Positions 48,026-57,762 are shown, counted from the first letter of the stretch. The stretch: 64,000 nucleotides of DNA from Comamonas antarctica (GCF_013363755.1 NZ_CP054840.1:3403501-3467500); one strand, 5' to 3'. A program made the numbers and translations. The notes: generated from the letters alone by a model not told the origin.

Positions 48026-49627
48026 TCAAGTGGCTGGCGTGCAGGCGCGGTAGGGAACGGTTGCCGCGAACTGTTGCACCGAGGTGCCGGCCGTGACCGT
48101 GAACAGCAGGTTGGCCGTGCCGTTCGCCGTGGCATTGTTCAAGGTGAAGCTCAGCACCGTACGCGTGCGCGAATTGGGTGACGTCGCGTCGGGCGCCCGG
48201 GTATTGGGCGAATCCATCACTGGCACACCCGAGGTCACGGCGGCCGTGAGCACCGGCGACGTCGATTCGACCGCCAGGGTCGCGCCAGCAGGCGCAGCGA
48301 AACCGGCGTTGGTGCCCAGCTCACCGGTCCACATTGCCTTGCAAGTGCCATCGAACTCAGGCAAAGGGAAGCTGGTGACTGGAGTATTGCTGCCAACGGG
48401 GAAGAGGTTGACCCAGCTCACGCTGGTGGCGTTGAGATAGATGGTGTCGGAGATCGTTATATCCCGACCCTGGAGCGCGGAATATGCCTGTCCGGTCACC
48501 ACAATGGGAATGCGCACGCCATCCGCGGGACGCGGGTTCTGCACTTGGTACTCGACCTCGCAGATGCCATTTACCGTCGTGCAGCCACCGCGGTCGGATG
48601 AGCCCACCCGGCCATAGGTCGTTGTCGCCACCACCGGAAAACCATCGGCCACGGGATTGCCATTGGCATCTGCCACAGCAATCCGGATGGTGCTTGAATC
48701 GCCCGAGAGGTTCAGGTTGAGCACATGCTTGCTGGCCGAAAGGTCGAACGCAGCGGGCACCGCAGTGCCTGTGGTCACGGTCAGCGTGTCGGACTGGGTG
48801 AGCAGCGCCGCACCAGCCACAGTGGCTTTCACCACCACAGAAGTCGGCGTCGTCTTGGAAGACACTGACGCGGCCACAAGGCCGCTCGCATCCGTGGTTC
48901 CGGTCGTGCTGTTGAGGGTGACCACATTGGCCGGAATGGCTTCGAAAGTCACGCGCACGCCAGGCACGGCAGCGCCAGTTCCATCCACCACCTTGTATTG
49001 CAGGATGGCGGTTTCGGAGCGGCCATTGCCACCCGCACCCGCGATCACGATGGATTTGTCGGCGGGCACTGCCGCAACAAAGTTCACGCCCTTCGCCAGC
49101 GTCTGCGGATCCACTCCCTCGACCACGGCGCCCGTGACCGCCAGGTTGCGCGATGCGGCATAGGCCGTTCCCGCCACGGTGGCTGTCGCACTCACGGTGG
49201 TCGCACCCAGCGCATCGAGCGCCTTGGCCTTGATTTCCATCACCGCCTGCCCGCTGGCATTGGTCAGCGCCGTGGCCGCGGTGGGCGTGAACTGCAGCAG
49301 GCCGCTGCCGCTTTCGGCAAAGGTCACGACTTCATTGGGTGCGGCCGCACCGGCCGAGGTCTTGAGCGTCGCCAGCAGCTTCACCGTGTCGGAAGCCGCA
49401 AACGAGTTGCTGGCGATATCGGCCCCGGCGCTGTTCTGCAACTGCAATTGCATCACATAGCTGGCCGGCGTGACCGTGCCGCCACCGGTTCCGGTGTCCG
49501 TGCCGCCGCCCGTATCCGTTCCGGTCCCGCCGCCAAATCCCGGCGTGCCCGCGCTCCCCCCTCCTCCGCCGCAGGCCGCAAGGGCCGCGCTCATCACGAT
49601 CGCCAATACACAGTTGTGGATCTTCAT
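48026..49627 (-). CDS. Ig-like (Big_1-type) repeat lipoprotein of unknown function
   Basis: A 533-aa precursor. The signal peptide ends in a lipobox with Cys19 (SAALAACGGGGG), followed by a Gly/Thr/Asp-rich linker to about residue 53. The rest is a run of Ig-like beta-sandwich repeats of the invasin/intimin bacterial Ig type: roughly 55-165, 170-290 and 295-400, each with T-rich strands and a GASG/DASGLV-type turn. The C-terminal part has three Cys in pairs suited to disulfides. It lies between pilQ and aroK, 23 nt after pilQ, so it is likely co-expressed with the pilus genes. Its role is unknown; surface adhesion or pilus docking is speculative. Confidence 0.8.
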   Translation of the reverse strand: MKIHNCVLAIVMSAALAACGGGGGSAGTPGFGGGTGTDTGGGTDTGTGGGTVTPASYVMQLQLQNSAGADIASNSFAASDTVKLLATLKTSAGAAAPNEVVTFAESGSGLLQFTPTAATALTNASGQAVMEIKAKALDALGATTVSATATVAGTAYAASRNLAVTGAVVEGVDPQTLAKGVNFVAAVPADKSIVIAGAGGNGRSETAILQYKVVDGTGAAVPGVRVTFEAIPANVVTLNSTTGTTDASGLVAASVSSKTTPTSVVVKATVAGAALLTQSDTLTVTTGTAVPAAFDLSASKHVLNLNLSGDSSTIRIAVADANGNPVADGFPVVATTTYGRVGSSDRGGCTTVNGICEVEYQVQNPRPADGVRIPIVVTGQAYSALQGRDITISDTIYLNATSVSWVNLFPVGSNTPVTSFPLPEFDGTCKAMWTGELGTNAGFAAPAGATLAVESTSPVLTAAVTSGVPVMDSPNTRAPDATSPNSRTRTVLSFTLNNATANGTANLLFTVTAGTSVQQFAATVPYRACTPAT

Positions 49628-49650
49628 TTTTCTTGTCTCTCGATTAAAAA

Positions 49651-51789
49651 TCAGCGCGCCGTCGGGTTCTGCATCAGCATCTTGGGCGTGATGAACACCA
49701 GCATTTCCCGCTTCGACGTCTCGCGCGTGCGGCTCTTGAACAGGTTGCCGACGACGGGCATGTCGCCCAGCAGCGGCACCTTGGTCTCGTTGTTGGTCTC
49801 TTCCATCTCGAAGATGCCGCCGATCACCACCGTGCCGCCGTTCTCGACCAGCACCTGGGTCTGGATATGCTTGGTGTCGATGGCCACGCCCTGGCTGGTG
49901 GTCTCGCCGCGGCTGTCCTTGTTGACGTCGAGGTCCAGAATGATGTTGCCCTCGGGCGTGATCTGCGGCGTGACTTCAAGCTTGAGCACGGCCTTCTTGA
50001 AGGCAATCGTGGTCGCGCCGTTGGGCGCCGTGACCGAATACGGGTACTCCGTGCCCTGCTCGATCAAGGCCTTGGTCTGGTCGGCGGTGATCAGCCGCGG
50101 GCTCGACACCACCTTGCCCTTGCCGTCGGCTTCCATGGCCGACAGCTCCAGCGTGAGGAAACGGTTGGCGGCCGAGTTGAAGATCGACAGCGCGAACGTG
50201 CCGGCCGACTGCACGTTGGACAGCGAGGCCGGCAGGTTCACGAAGGTGCCCGAGGTGTCCACGGTGCCGCCCGCGCCCGCGGTGGCGGTGGAGTTGGCGT
50301 AGCTGGTGCCGAAACCGATGCGGTTGCCGCCGCCGATCGAATAGCCGCCATTGCCGCCGTTCTGCGCGCGCAGGTCGCCACCGCCGAGCTTCACGCCCAG
50401 CGAACGGCCGAAGGTGTCGCGGGCTTCGACGATGCGTGCCTCGATCAGCACCTGGCGCACCGGAATGTCCAGCGTTGCCAGCAGGTTCTTCACTTCTTCG
50501 AGCTTGCTTGCGGTATCGGTCACGAACAGCTGGTTGGTGCGCGGTTCGGCAATGGCCGAGCCGCGTTCCGACAGGAAGCGCGTGGTCGAACCGGTGCCGC
50601 CGCCCGCATTGCTCGCGATCTGCGCGATCATGGCGGTGGCCTTGGCGTAGTTGAGCTGGAAGCCCTGCGTGCGCAGCGGCTCGAGCTTCTGGATGGCCAG
50701 GGTCGCCTCGAAGTCCTTCTTGATGCGCGCGTCGATTTCATCCTTGGGCGCGATCCACAGCACCGAGCCCGACTTGCGCATGCCCAGGCCCTTGGCATCC
50801 ATGATGATCTGCAGCGCCTGGTCCCAGGGCACGTCCTTGAGGCGCAGCGTCAGCGAGCCGGTGACGGTGTCGGAGGTGACGATGTTGAAATTGGTGAAGT
50901 CGGCAATGACCTGCAGCAGCGAGCGCACCTCGATGCTCTGGAAATTCAGCGACAGCTTCTCGCCGGTGAAGCCCGGGCCCTGGCTCAGCTTGGTCGTGTC
51001 GACCTTCTTCTGCCGCACCTCGATGACGAACTGGTTGTCGCTCTGGTAGGCGCTGTGCTCCCACTCCCCGGTGGGCTCGATGCGCATGCGCACGCGGCCG
51101 CCGGCCTCGGAGGTGGTGATGGTCTGCACCGGCGTGCCGAAGTCGGTGACGTCGAGCCTGCGGCGCAGGCCTTCGGGCAGCGAGGAGCGCAGGAAGTCGG
51201 CGACCAGCACCCGGCCTTCCTGGCGCAGGTCCACCGCCACCTGGTTGCTTGCCAGGCCGACCACGATGCGCCCGGCACTGTCCGCGCCGCGGCGGAAGTC
51301 CACGTCGCGGATCGGCTGCACGTCGCTGGCGGCGGTCCTATTGGCGAACACGCGCGGCTCGGCCACCGCCTGCAAGGTGGCCGCCGTCGGCACGGGCGCG
51401 AGGATCACATACAGGTTGTTGCCCTGGATGTCGGTCTTGTAGGAGGTCGCGGCCTTGAGATTGATCACCACGCGCGAGCGCCCGCCGGCCTCGACCACAT
51501 TGACCGAGCGCAGGTTGCCCTGGTTGAGTTCGAGTTGCGTCTGCCCCGTGGCATTCTGCGTGCCCGGAAAGTCCAGCGCGATGCGCGCCGGCGACTGGAT
51601 GGCAAAGCCCGCGGGCGGCGCCGAAAGCGGTTGCGACAGCTCGATGCGCAGCACTTCGCTGCCATCCTGCAGCGATCCCGTGACGGACTGGATCGCTCCC
51701 TGGGCAAAAACGCTGGTCGACAGCAGTAGCGCCGCCGCGACGACGGCGCGCCGGCACTGCGCCAGCACGGCGCGGTTGTTTTTCATCAT
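49651..51789 (-). CDS. pilQ: Type IV pilus secretin PilQ
   Basis: This is the outer-membrane channel through which the pilus passes. It is 712 aa. The signal peptide ends at STSVFAQG; two AMIN domains follow (VTGSLQDGSEVLRIELSQPL; IVVGLASNQVAVDLRQEGRVL), then a secretin/TonB short domain (LSLNFQSIEVRSLLQVIADFTNFNIV), an N1 domain (FVTDTASKLEEVKNLLATLD) and the secretin core ending VPLLGDMPVVGNLFKSR. The start MMKNN overlaps the pilP stop in ATGATGA, so either Met (51789 or 51786) may be used. Confidence 0.97.
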   Translation of the reverse strand: MMKNNRAVLAQCRRAVVAAALLLSTSVFAQGAIQSVTGSLQDGSEVLRIELSQPLSAPPAGFAIQSPARIALDFPGTQNATGQTQLELNQGNLRSVNVVEAGGRSRVVINLKAATSYKTDIQGNNLYVILAPVPTAATLQAVAEPRVFANRTAASDVQPIRDVDFRRGADSAGRIVVGLASNQVAVDLRQEGRVLVADFLRSSLPEGLRRRLDVTDFGTPVQTITTSEAGGRVRMRIEPTGEWEHSAYQSDNQFVIEVRQKKVDTTKLSQGPGFTGEKLSLNFQSIEVRSLLQVIADFTNFNIVTSDTVTGSLTLRLKDVPWDQALQIIMDAKGLGMRKSGSVLWIAPKDEIDARIKKDFEATLAIQKLEPLRTQGFQLNYAKATAMIAQIASNAGGGTGSTTRFLSERGSAIAEPRTNQLFVTDTASKLEEVKNLLATLDIPVRQVLIEARIVEARDTFGRSLGVKLGGGDLRAQNGGNGGYSIGGGNRIGFGTSYANSTATAGAGGTVDTSGTFVNLPASLSNVQSAGTFALSIFNSAANRFLTLELSAMEADGKGKVVSSPRLITADQTKALIEQGTEYPYSVTAPNGATTIAFKKAVLKLEVTPQITPEGNIILDLDVNKDSRGETTSQGVAIDTKHIQTQVLVENGGTVVIGGIFEMEETNNETKVPLLGDMPVVGNLFKSRTRETSKREMLVFITPKMLMQNPTAR

Positions 51790-52334
51790 TTCTGTGTCTC
51801 CTGCAGCACCAGTTCGGTGTTGCGCTCTATCCATTCGCCGGTCACGTCCTGGATGATTTCACGCAGCTGGACGGAGTTTTCCGTGATGCGCAGCACTTTT
51901 CCATAGTTCTGGCCCAGGTAATTGCCGACGCGCACCTGGTAGAGCAGTTGATCGACCTTGATCAGTGCCGTCGGCTGGCCCTGCTTTTGCAGGCTGCCGA
52001 CCATGGCCATCGCATCGAGCGGCATGGCTTCGAGCGGCTCCTTGCGGCGGTTGAGTTCGGACTGGATGATTCCCGAACGCGCGCCCTGCTGCGCCGAATC
52101 GCGGCGCAGTGCCTGCGTGAGCTTGCCCGGGTCGAACGGATCGACGCCGCCGTCGGCCGTGTAGGTCTGGGGCTGGAACTGCTTGGGTTCGGCAATCGGC
52201 GTGATGCGCGGCCGGGCCTGCGCGCGCTGCTGCGCCATCCACTGCTGCAATTCCTCGTGCTCGGGATTCGAACAGCCGACCAGCAGCGCGGTGCACAGGC
52301 CCAGCGCCAGGATCAATGATCGTTGCTGCATCAT
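51786..52334 (-). CDS. pilP: Type IV pilus inner-membrane lipoprotein PilP
   Basis: A 182-aa lipoprotein of the alignment subcomplex that links PilNO to the PilQ secretin. The lipobox is LCTALLVGCSNP. The C-terminal PilP domain contains LDAMAMVGSLQKQGQPTALI, YQVRVGNYLGQNYGKVLRI and a final ERNTELVLQE strand. The start MMQQR overlaps the pilO stop as ATGATGA. Confidence 0.95.
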   Translation of the reverse strand: MMQQRSLILALGLCTALLVGCSNPEHEELQQWMAQQRAQARPRITPIAEPKQFQPQTYTADGGVDPFDPGKLTQALRRDSAQQGARSGIIQSELNRRKEPLEAMPLDAMAMVGSLQKQGQPTALIKVDQLLYQVRVGNYLGQNYGKVLRITENSVQLREIIQDVTGEWIERNTELVLQETQK

Positions 52335-53011
52335 TTCTTCCCCGCGGCGGCGCGCTTCTGCGTCTCGATCTCTTCGGCATCGAGGTAGCGGAAGGTGCGC
52401 GCCGTCGCGTCCATGGCCAGGGTGCCGCCGCCGTCCTTGCTGACCGGCGCGATCGCGATGTTGTTGAGCGTGACGATGCGCGACAGATGCGCGATGTCCG
52501 ACGCGAACGCGCCGATGTCGTGGTAGCTGCCCGTGACCTTGACCGCGATGGGCAGTTCGGCGTAGTAGTCCCTGACCACCATCTGCCCCGGACGGAACAG
52601 CTCGAACTGCAGGCTGCGCCCCAGCCCGGCCTGGTTGATATCGGACAGCAACGCGGCCATTTCGGCTTTGCTGGGCAGCTGTTTTTCCAGCTGGATCACA
52701 TACTGCTGGACCTGCTCGCGCTGCTGCTTGAGCGCATCCAGGCTCACGGCCTTGGCCAGCTTGGTCTGGAAATCCTGGCGCAGCGTCGCTTCCTGGTCCT
52801 GCTCGCGCTGCAGTTCGTCGCGGTAATCGCTGAGCAGCACGAACCACAGCACGGCGGCCACGCCGACCGCGATGGCAATGCACAGCAGCGTGCGCGGCAC
52901 GATCGGCCACTGCGAGGGGTCGTTCGGATGCAGGTTGGTGAACTGCTTGCGCAGGTCGGCCTGGAGCCGGGCGAAGTCGGGGCCTTGGCGCGGTTTCTTG
53001 GGCATTGTCAT
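52331..53011 (-). CDS. pilO: Type IV pilus assembly protein PilO
   Basis: A 226-aa inner-membrane protein forming heterodimers with PilN. One TM helix (RTLLCIAIAVGVAAVLWFVLL) is followed by a coiled coil (residues ~65-130, DELQREQDQEATLRQDFQTK) and a ferredoxin-like domain. DINQAGLGRSLQFELFRPG is a typical PilO segment. It overlaps pilN by 4 nt. Confidence 0.95.
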   Translation of the reverse strand: MTMPKKPRQGPDFARLQADLRKQFTNLHPNDPSQWPIVPRTLLCIAIAVGVAAVLWFVLLSDYRDELQREQDQEATLRQDFQTKLAKAVSLDALKQQREQVQQYVIQLEKQLPSKAEMAALLSDINQAGLGRSLQFELFRPGQMVVRDYYAELPIAVKVTGSYHDIGAFASDIAHLSRIVTLNNIAIAPVSKDGGGTLAMDATARTFRYLDAEEIETQKRAAAGKK

Positions 53012-53616
53012 CTCCCGCCCGCGGCGGGCGCAGCGTTGTCCTTGGCTTGCAGCTCGCTGGTGCGCATCAGCTGGAAACGCAGGTTGAACGAGGCCACGCG
53101 GCGCTGGTCCCTGGGCGTCAACGCCAGGTTGGTGGCGACGATCTCGGTGAGTTCCGGCTTGGAGAACCAGGGAGTGTTCTCGGACAGGTTGCGCAGCATC
53201 TCGGAAACCCGCTCATTGGACTGGGCCATGCCTTGCATGCTGACGACCTGTCCTTCCTGTTTGAGGCTGGTCACATAGACGCCGTCGGGCAACTGCACCA
53301 CCAGTTCATGCAGCAGGTGCACCGGCAGGTTGCGGTCGGATTGCAGGTCCTCGACGGCCTTCTGGCGCGCGCGCAGCGCGGTGATCTCTTTTTCCAGGCC
53401 GGCGATCTCCCCGATCTGCTTTTCCAGCACCTTGATCTCGGCATGCAGCAGGCTGTTCTTTTCCTGCTGGGCGGTGATGAGGTTCTGCAGCAGCGTATAG
53501 ATCAGGCCCGCAATGACCAGGCCCGCCATGAAAGACAGCAGCATCGTGGTCTGGAACAGCTGCTTGCGGCGCTTGCGTGCCGCCTCGCGGTGGGGAAGTA
53601 GGTTGATCAGTATCAC
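53008..53616 (-). CDS. pilN: Type IV pilus assembly protein PilN (GTG start)
   Basis: A 202-aa inner-membrane protein. The cytoplasmic motif ILINLLPHREAARKRRKQ binds PilM; then come a TM helix (TTMLLSFMAGLVIAGLIYTLL), a coiled coil (residues ~50-90) and a periplasmic ferredoxin-like domain. The start is a GTG at 53616, overlapping the pilM stop as GTGA; no ATG is nearer, and the conserved N-terminus begins there. Confidence 0.94.
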   Translation of the reverse strand: MILINLLPHREAARKRRKQLFQTTMLLSFMAGLVIAGLIYTLLQNLITAQQEKNSLLHAEIKVLEKQIGEIAGLEKEITALRARQKAVEDLQSDRNLPVHLLHELVVQLPDGVYVTSLKQEGQVVSMQGMAQSNERVSEMLRNLSENTPWFSKPELTEIVATNLALTPRDQRRVASFNLRFQLMRTSELQAKDNAAPAAGGR

Positions 53617-54692
53617 TGCAGGAACCTTCGCAGGGCCAGGCCGCAGGCGGTCAGATAGGAAGGCGCCTCGCGCGCCATTTTCTTGAGCCGGATATTGCCG
53701 CCCATCTGCATGCCATCGAACGGATTCACCAGGCTGCAGGCAAGGCCGGTGTGCTGGGTGATGGCCTCGACCAGCCCGGGCAGCGGCGCCGAGCCGCCGG
53801 CGAGCAGGATATGGTCGACCCGGTTGTAAGGCGTGCTGGTGAAGAAGAATTGCAGCGCGCGCGCAACCTCCTGGGTCATGCTTTCGACAAACGGCTTGAG
53901 CACCACGGTGGGGTAGTCCTCGGGAAGATCGGCGTTGCGCTTCTTGCTCTCGGCTTCCTCCTGGGAGAAGCCGTACTGGCGCGCGATCAGCTGCGTCAGC
54001 TGCGCGCCGCCAAACGCCTGGTCGCGCTCGTACAGGACCTCTTCGTTGCGCAGCACCTGCATGCTGGTGGTCAGCGCGCCGACCTCGAACAGCGCCACCA
54101 GCGCGTCCTCGCCCCGTTGCGGCAGCTTCTCGATCAGCCGCCGCGCGGCCAGGCGCGCGCAATGCGATTCGATGTCGACGATGACCGGAGTCAGCCCGGC
54201 CGCTTCGGCCAGGCCCTGGCGGTCCTGGACCTTCTCGCGCCGGGAAGCCGCGATCAGCACATCGACATCGCCGGGCGAGTTGGCCGTGGGGCCGATGACG
54301 CAGAAGTCGAGGCTCACCTCATCGAGCGAGAAGGGAATGTACTGATTGGCTTCGGACTCGACTTGCACTTCGAGTTCCTGCTCGCTCATTTCGCCGGGCA
54401 GCGAGATCCTCTTGGTGATGACCGCCGAAGGCGGCAGCGCCATCGCCACGTTCTTGCTGCGCGTGCCGCTTTTCTTCACCAGGCGGCGCAGGGCCTCGGC
54501 CACCTCGTCGAACTTCTCGATGTTGCCGTCGACGATCCAGCCCCGCTCGAGCGGCTCGATGCAGCAACGCTCGAGCACCAGCATCCCAGAAGGCTCGCGT
54601 CCAAGTTCTACCAGCTTGATGCTCGATGAGCTGATGTCAATACCCAGCAAGGATGCAGGCTGGCGATTGAACAGGGAACCTACAGTGATCAA
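53613..54692 (-). CDS. pilM: Type IV pilus assembly ATPase-like protein PilM (TTG start)
   Basis: An actin-fold cytoplasmic protein that recruits PilN and the pilus motor. Motifs include LLGIDISSSSIKLVELG (phosphate 1), FCVIGPTANSPGDVDVL, and DHILLAGGSAPLPGLVEAI (adenosine loop). A TTG at 54692 with GGGAGG 5 nt upstream gives 359 aa starting LITVGSLFNRQPA, the usual PilM N-terminus. The first in-frame ATG (54758) adds 22 atypical residues. It is first in pilMNOPQ and divergent from mrcA. Confidence 0.93.
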   Translation of the reverse strand: MITVGSLFNRQPASLLGIDISSSSIKLVELGREPSGMLVLERCCIEPLERGWIVDGNIEKFDEVAEALRRLVKKSGTRSKNVAMALPPSAVITKRISLPGEMSEQELEVQVESEANQYIPFSLDEVSLDFCVIGPTANSPGDVDVLIAASRREKVQDRQGLAEAAGLTPVIVDIESHCARLAARRLIEKLPQRGEDALVALFEVGALTTSMQVLRNEEVLYERDQAFGGAQLTQLIARQYGFSQEEAESKKRNADLPEDYPTVVLKPFVESMTQEVARALQFFFTSTPYNRVDHILLAGGSAPLPGLVEAITQHTGLACSLVNPFDGMQMGGNIRLKKMAREAPSYLTACGLALRRFLQ

Positions 54693-54937
54693 CGTGCCCT
54701 CCCGAGCCTGTAATGAAATGCAACAAAGTCTCACATTCCTCTTTGATGCTATCAGCAAGACCCTCGTCCAACCAATATAGTTGTAGCAACTGTATCCGCT
54801 TTACGTGGCCTAAATAAGACGTTTGCCTGCGAAGGAATCGAGACTTCGCGGACACTTGGCGCACGCCGGTCCTGGCCTGGCATTTCTCTCTCCGATGGCA
54901 TTGTGTTGCTGCGCGGCACCCGGTTCGCGCTGATTTT

Positions 54938-54943
54938 TATAAT
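54938..54943 (+). promoter_or_regulatory. Probable -10 box of mrcA
   Basis: A perfect TATAAT 27 nt before the mrcA ATG. The -35 position (about 54915) has no good match, so this promoter may depend on an activator or be weak. Confidence 0.5.
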
Positions 54944-54969
54944 GCCTGTTCCTCTCCTTCTGCTGCGCC

Positions 54970-57360
54970 ATGCCGACTCCTGAAAAAACCGACAAGCCTT
55001 CCTCGTCCCGTTCGGCCCCGCCCCGCGCCCCCCACCACTGGTTGACCAAGCTCCTGTTCGGATTGGTCGGCTTGGCCGTGGCGGTGGCCGCAGGCGTGCT
55101 GCTGACGGTGGCGGTGGCGCTGGCCATGGCGTATCCCAACCTGCCCGACGTCTCCGAGCTCGCCGACTACCGTCCCAAGCTGCCGCTGCGCGTGTATTCG
55201 GCCGAAGGCGCGCTGCTGGGCGAGTTCGGCGAGGAGCGGCGCACGCTGACGCCGATCCAGGAAATTCCCAAGGTCATGACCGATGCGGTGCTGGCCATCG
55301 AAGACACGCGCTTCTTCGAGCACGGCGGCGTCGACTACAAGGGCATTGCGCGCGCCGTGCTGGCCAACCTGGGCGCGGGCGGCAAGAGCCAGGGCGCGTC
55401 GACGATCACCATGCAGGTCGCGCGCAACGTCTATCTGTCCTCGGAAAAGACCTTCACGCGCAAGATCTACGAAGTGCTGCTGACCTTCAAGCTCGAGCAC
55501 CTGCTGACGAAGAACCAGATCCTCGAGATCTACATGAACCAGATCTACCTGGGCAACCGCGCCTATGGTTTCGCGGCCGCGTCCGAAGCCTACTTCGGCA
55601 AGCCGCTCAAGGACATCTCGGTGGCCGAGGCCGCGATGCTGGCCGGCCTGCCCAAGGCGCCGTCGGCGTACAACCCGATCAGCAACCCCAAGCGCGCACG
55701 CGCGCGCCAGCTCTATATCATCGAACGCATGGAGGAAAACGGGTTCATCACCGCCGCACAGGCCCAGCAGGCCAAGCAGGAAGAACTCAAGATCAGCTCG
55801 GGCAGCAACAACACCCGCGTGCATGCCGAGTACGTGGCTGAAATGGCGCGCCAGCTGATCTTCGCCCAGTACGGCAACGAAGCCTACACGCGCGGCATCA
55901 ATGTCTACACCACGCTCAACGCGGGTGAACAGGACGCGGCCTACACCGCGCTGCGCAAGGGCATCATGGACTACGAGCGCCGCCAGCACTACCGCGGCCC
56001 CGAGCGCTTCATCGCGCTGCCGCAGGACCCGGAGGAGCGCGAGAACGCCATCGATGACGTGCTGGCCAACCACCCCGACAACGGCAACGTGATGTCCGCC
56101 GTGGTGCTGGACGCCACGCCGCGCAAGATCGTCGCGACGCGTGCCGACGGCGAGAAGTTCGAGATCACCGGCGACGGCCTCAAGCCCGCCCAGTCGGGCC
56201 TCAGCGACAAGGCACCGCCCAATACCAAGCTGCGCGCCGGCGCCGTGATCCGCGTGGTCAAGACACCGAAGAACACCTGGGAGATCACCCAGCTGCCCGA
56301 GGTCGAGGGCGCGTTTGTCGCACTCGACCCGCGTACCGGCGCGATCCGCGCACTGGTCGGCGGCTTCGACTTCGGCAAGAACAAGTTCAACCACGTGACG
56401 CAGGCCTGGCGCCAGCCGGGTTCGAGCTTCAAGCCCTTCATCTACTCGGCGGCGCTGGAAAAAGGCTTCTCGCCGGCGACGATGATCAACGACGCGCCGA
56501 TCTTCTTCAGCGCCGGCACCACCGGCGGCCAGCCCTGGGAGCCGAAGAACTACGACTCGCGCTATGACGGCCCGATGAGCATGCGCACCGGCCTGAACAA
56601 GTCGAAGAACATGATCTCGATCCGCCTGCTGCAGGCGATCGGCCCCAAGTACGGCCAGGAATGGGTCACGCGTTTCGGCTTCGAAGCCGACAAGCACCCG
56701 GCCTACCTGACCATGGCGCTGGGCGCGGGCTCGGTCACGCCGATGCAGATGGTGGCGGGCTACTCGGTGTTCGCCAACGGCGGACGCCGCGTGAACCCGT
56801 GGCTGATCACGCGCATCACCGACCACAAGGGCCGCGTGCTGTCCGAATTCGTGCCCAAGCCGCTCGAACAGATGCCCGAGGCGATCCCGGCACGCAATGC
56901 CTTCATCATGGACAGCATGCTGCAGGACGTGGCCCGCGTCGGCACCGCGGCGCGCGCCCAGGCGACGCTCAAGCGCCCCGACCTCTACGGCAAGACCGGC
57001 ACCACCAACGACTCGGTCGATGCCTGGTTCGGCGGCTTCCAGCCGACGCTGGCGGCGGTGACCTGGATCGGCTACGACACGCCGCGCAACCTGGGCTCGC
57101 GCGAGACCGGCGGCGGGCTGAGCCTGCCGATCTGGATCGACTTCATGCAGCACGCGCTCAAGGGCGTGCCCGTGGCCGAACTGCCCGTGCCGCCGGGCGT
57201 GGTCAACGTCGGCGGCGAATGGTTCTATGAGGAGTTCGCGCGCAATGCGGGCGTGGCCAGCCTGGGCATGTCCGACGGCGGCGGCGCCACCGACACCGGC
57301 GAGGCGCCACCGCCGGCCGCCGAGGAACGCAACCGCATCCTCGACCTGTTCCGGAACTGA
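54970..57360 (+). CDS. mrcA: Penicillin-binding protein 1A (bifunctional)
   Basis: A class A PBP that both polymerises and cross-links peptidoglycan. It is 796 aa with one TM helix (residues ~26-55). The glycosyltransferase domain has EDTRFFEHGGVDY (catalytic Glu), GGKSQGASTITMQVARN and KNQILEIYMNQIYLGN. The transpeptidase has the catalytic Ser in QPGSSFKPF, SxN in LNKSKNM and KTGTT. An OB-like insert lies between them, as in PBP1A. It is opposite to pilM, the conserved pairing in proteobacteria, and ends in a strong terminator. Confidence 0.97.
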   Translation: MPTPEKTDKPSSSRSAPPRAPHHWLTKLLFGLVGLAVAVAAGVLLTVAVALAMAYPNLPDVSELADYRPKLPLRVYSAEGALLGEFGEERRTLTPIQEIPKVMTDAVLAIEDTRFFEHGGVDYKGIARAVLANLGAGGKSQGASTITMQVARNVYLSSEKTFTRKIYEVLLTFKLEHLLTKNQILEIYMNQIYLGNRAYGFAAASEAYFGKPLKDISVAEAAMLAGLPKAPSAYNPISNPKRARARQLYIIERMEENGFITAAQAQQAKQEELKISSGSNNTRVHAEYVAEMARQLIFAQYGNEAYTRGINVYTTLNAGEQDAAYTALRKGIMDYERRQHYRGPERFIALPQDPEERENAIDDVLANHPDNGNVMSAVVLDATPRKIVATRADGEKFEITGDGLKPAQSGLSDKAPPNTKLRAGAVIRVVKTPKNTWEITQLPEVEGAFVALDPRTGAIRALVGGFDFGKNKFNHVTQAWRQPGSSFKPFIYSAALEKGFSPATMINDAPIFFSAGTTGGQPWEPKNYDSRYDGPMSMRTGLNKSKNMISIRLLQAIGPKYGQEWVTRFGFEADKHPAYLTMALGAGSVTPMQMVAGYSVFANGGRRVNPWLITRITDHKGRVLSEFVPKPLEQMPEAIPARNAFIMDSMLQDVARVGTAARAQATLKRPDLYGKTGTTNDSVDAWFGGFQPTLAAVTWIGYDTPRNLGSRETGGGLSLPIWIDFMQHALKGVPVAELPVPPGVVNVGGEWFYEEFARNAGVASLGMSDGGGATDTGEAPPPAAEERNRILDLFRN

Positions 57361-57366
57361 CGCCAT

Positions 57367-57396
57367 GCAAAAAGCCCCTCGCGAGGGGCTTTTTGC
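57367..57396. terminator. Bidirectional terminator between mrcA and cyaY
   Basis: Near-perfect inverted repeat with AAAAAGCCCCTC (57369-57380) and GAGGGGCTTTTT (57383-57394), extended by GC on both ends. The A and T tracts let it serve the convergent mrcA and cyaY genes. Confidence 0.92.
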
Positions 57397-57414
57397 TGTC
57401 TTGCCGGCGGCCGT

Positions 57415-57750
57415 TCAGGCGCTGAAAGTCAGTTGCAGCCCGGACTGTTCCGACGCATAGCGGCTCAGGCAGGCAAAGAACTCGCCCTCGCCCTTGGTGT
57501 CGAGCCAGCAGGACTGGCCGGTATCGTAGCGGAAGTGGAATCCGCCGGCCTTGGCCGCCAGCCACACTTCGTGCAGAGGTTTCTGCAGGTTGATCACAAT
57601 CTGGCTGCGGTTGGGAAACGACAGCGTGACCATGCCGCCCACGCGCTGGGCGTCGATGTCGGCATCGGTGTCATCGTTGATGCGGTCGCAGCCCTGCTCC
57701 ACCGCCAGCAGCAGTTTTTCAGCGCAGTCCAGGAATTCAAGGTCGTTCAT
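57415..57750 (-). CDS. cyaY: Frataxin-like iron-sulfur assembly regulator CyaY
   Basis: A 111-aa frataxin homologue that binds iron and modulates the IscS/IscU machinery. [20 protein letters not shown] carries the acidic first helix; the beta-sheet has [36 protein letters not shown]. The usual start is ATG 57750; an in-frame ATG at 57762 would give [10 protein letters not shown] and abut the lptM start codon back to back. Divergent from lptM, convergent with mrcA. Confidence 0.94.
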   Translation of the reverse strand: MNDLEFLDCAEKLLLAVEQGCDRINDDTDADIDAQRVGGMVTLSFPNRSQIVINLQKPLHEVWLAAKAGGFHFRYDTGQSCWLDTKGEGEFFACLSRYASEQSGLQLTFSA

Positions 57751-57762
57751 TACAATTTGCAT

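Noticed and set aside
54693-54758. ATG start for pilM at 54758
   Set aside because: It adds 22 residues not typical of PilM, whereas the TTG at 54692 has a strong ribosome site and gives the conserved N-terminus.
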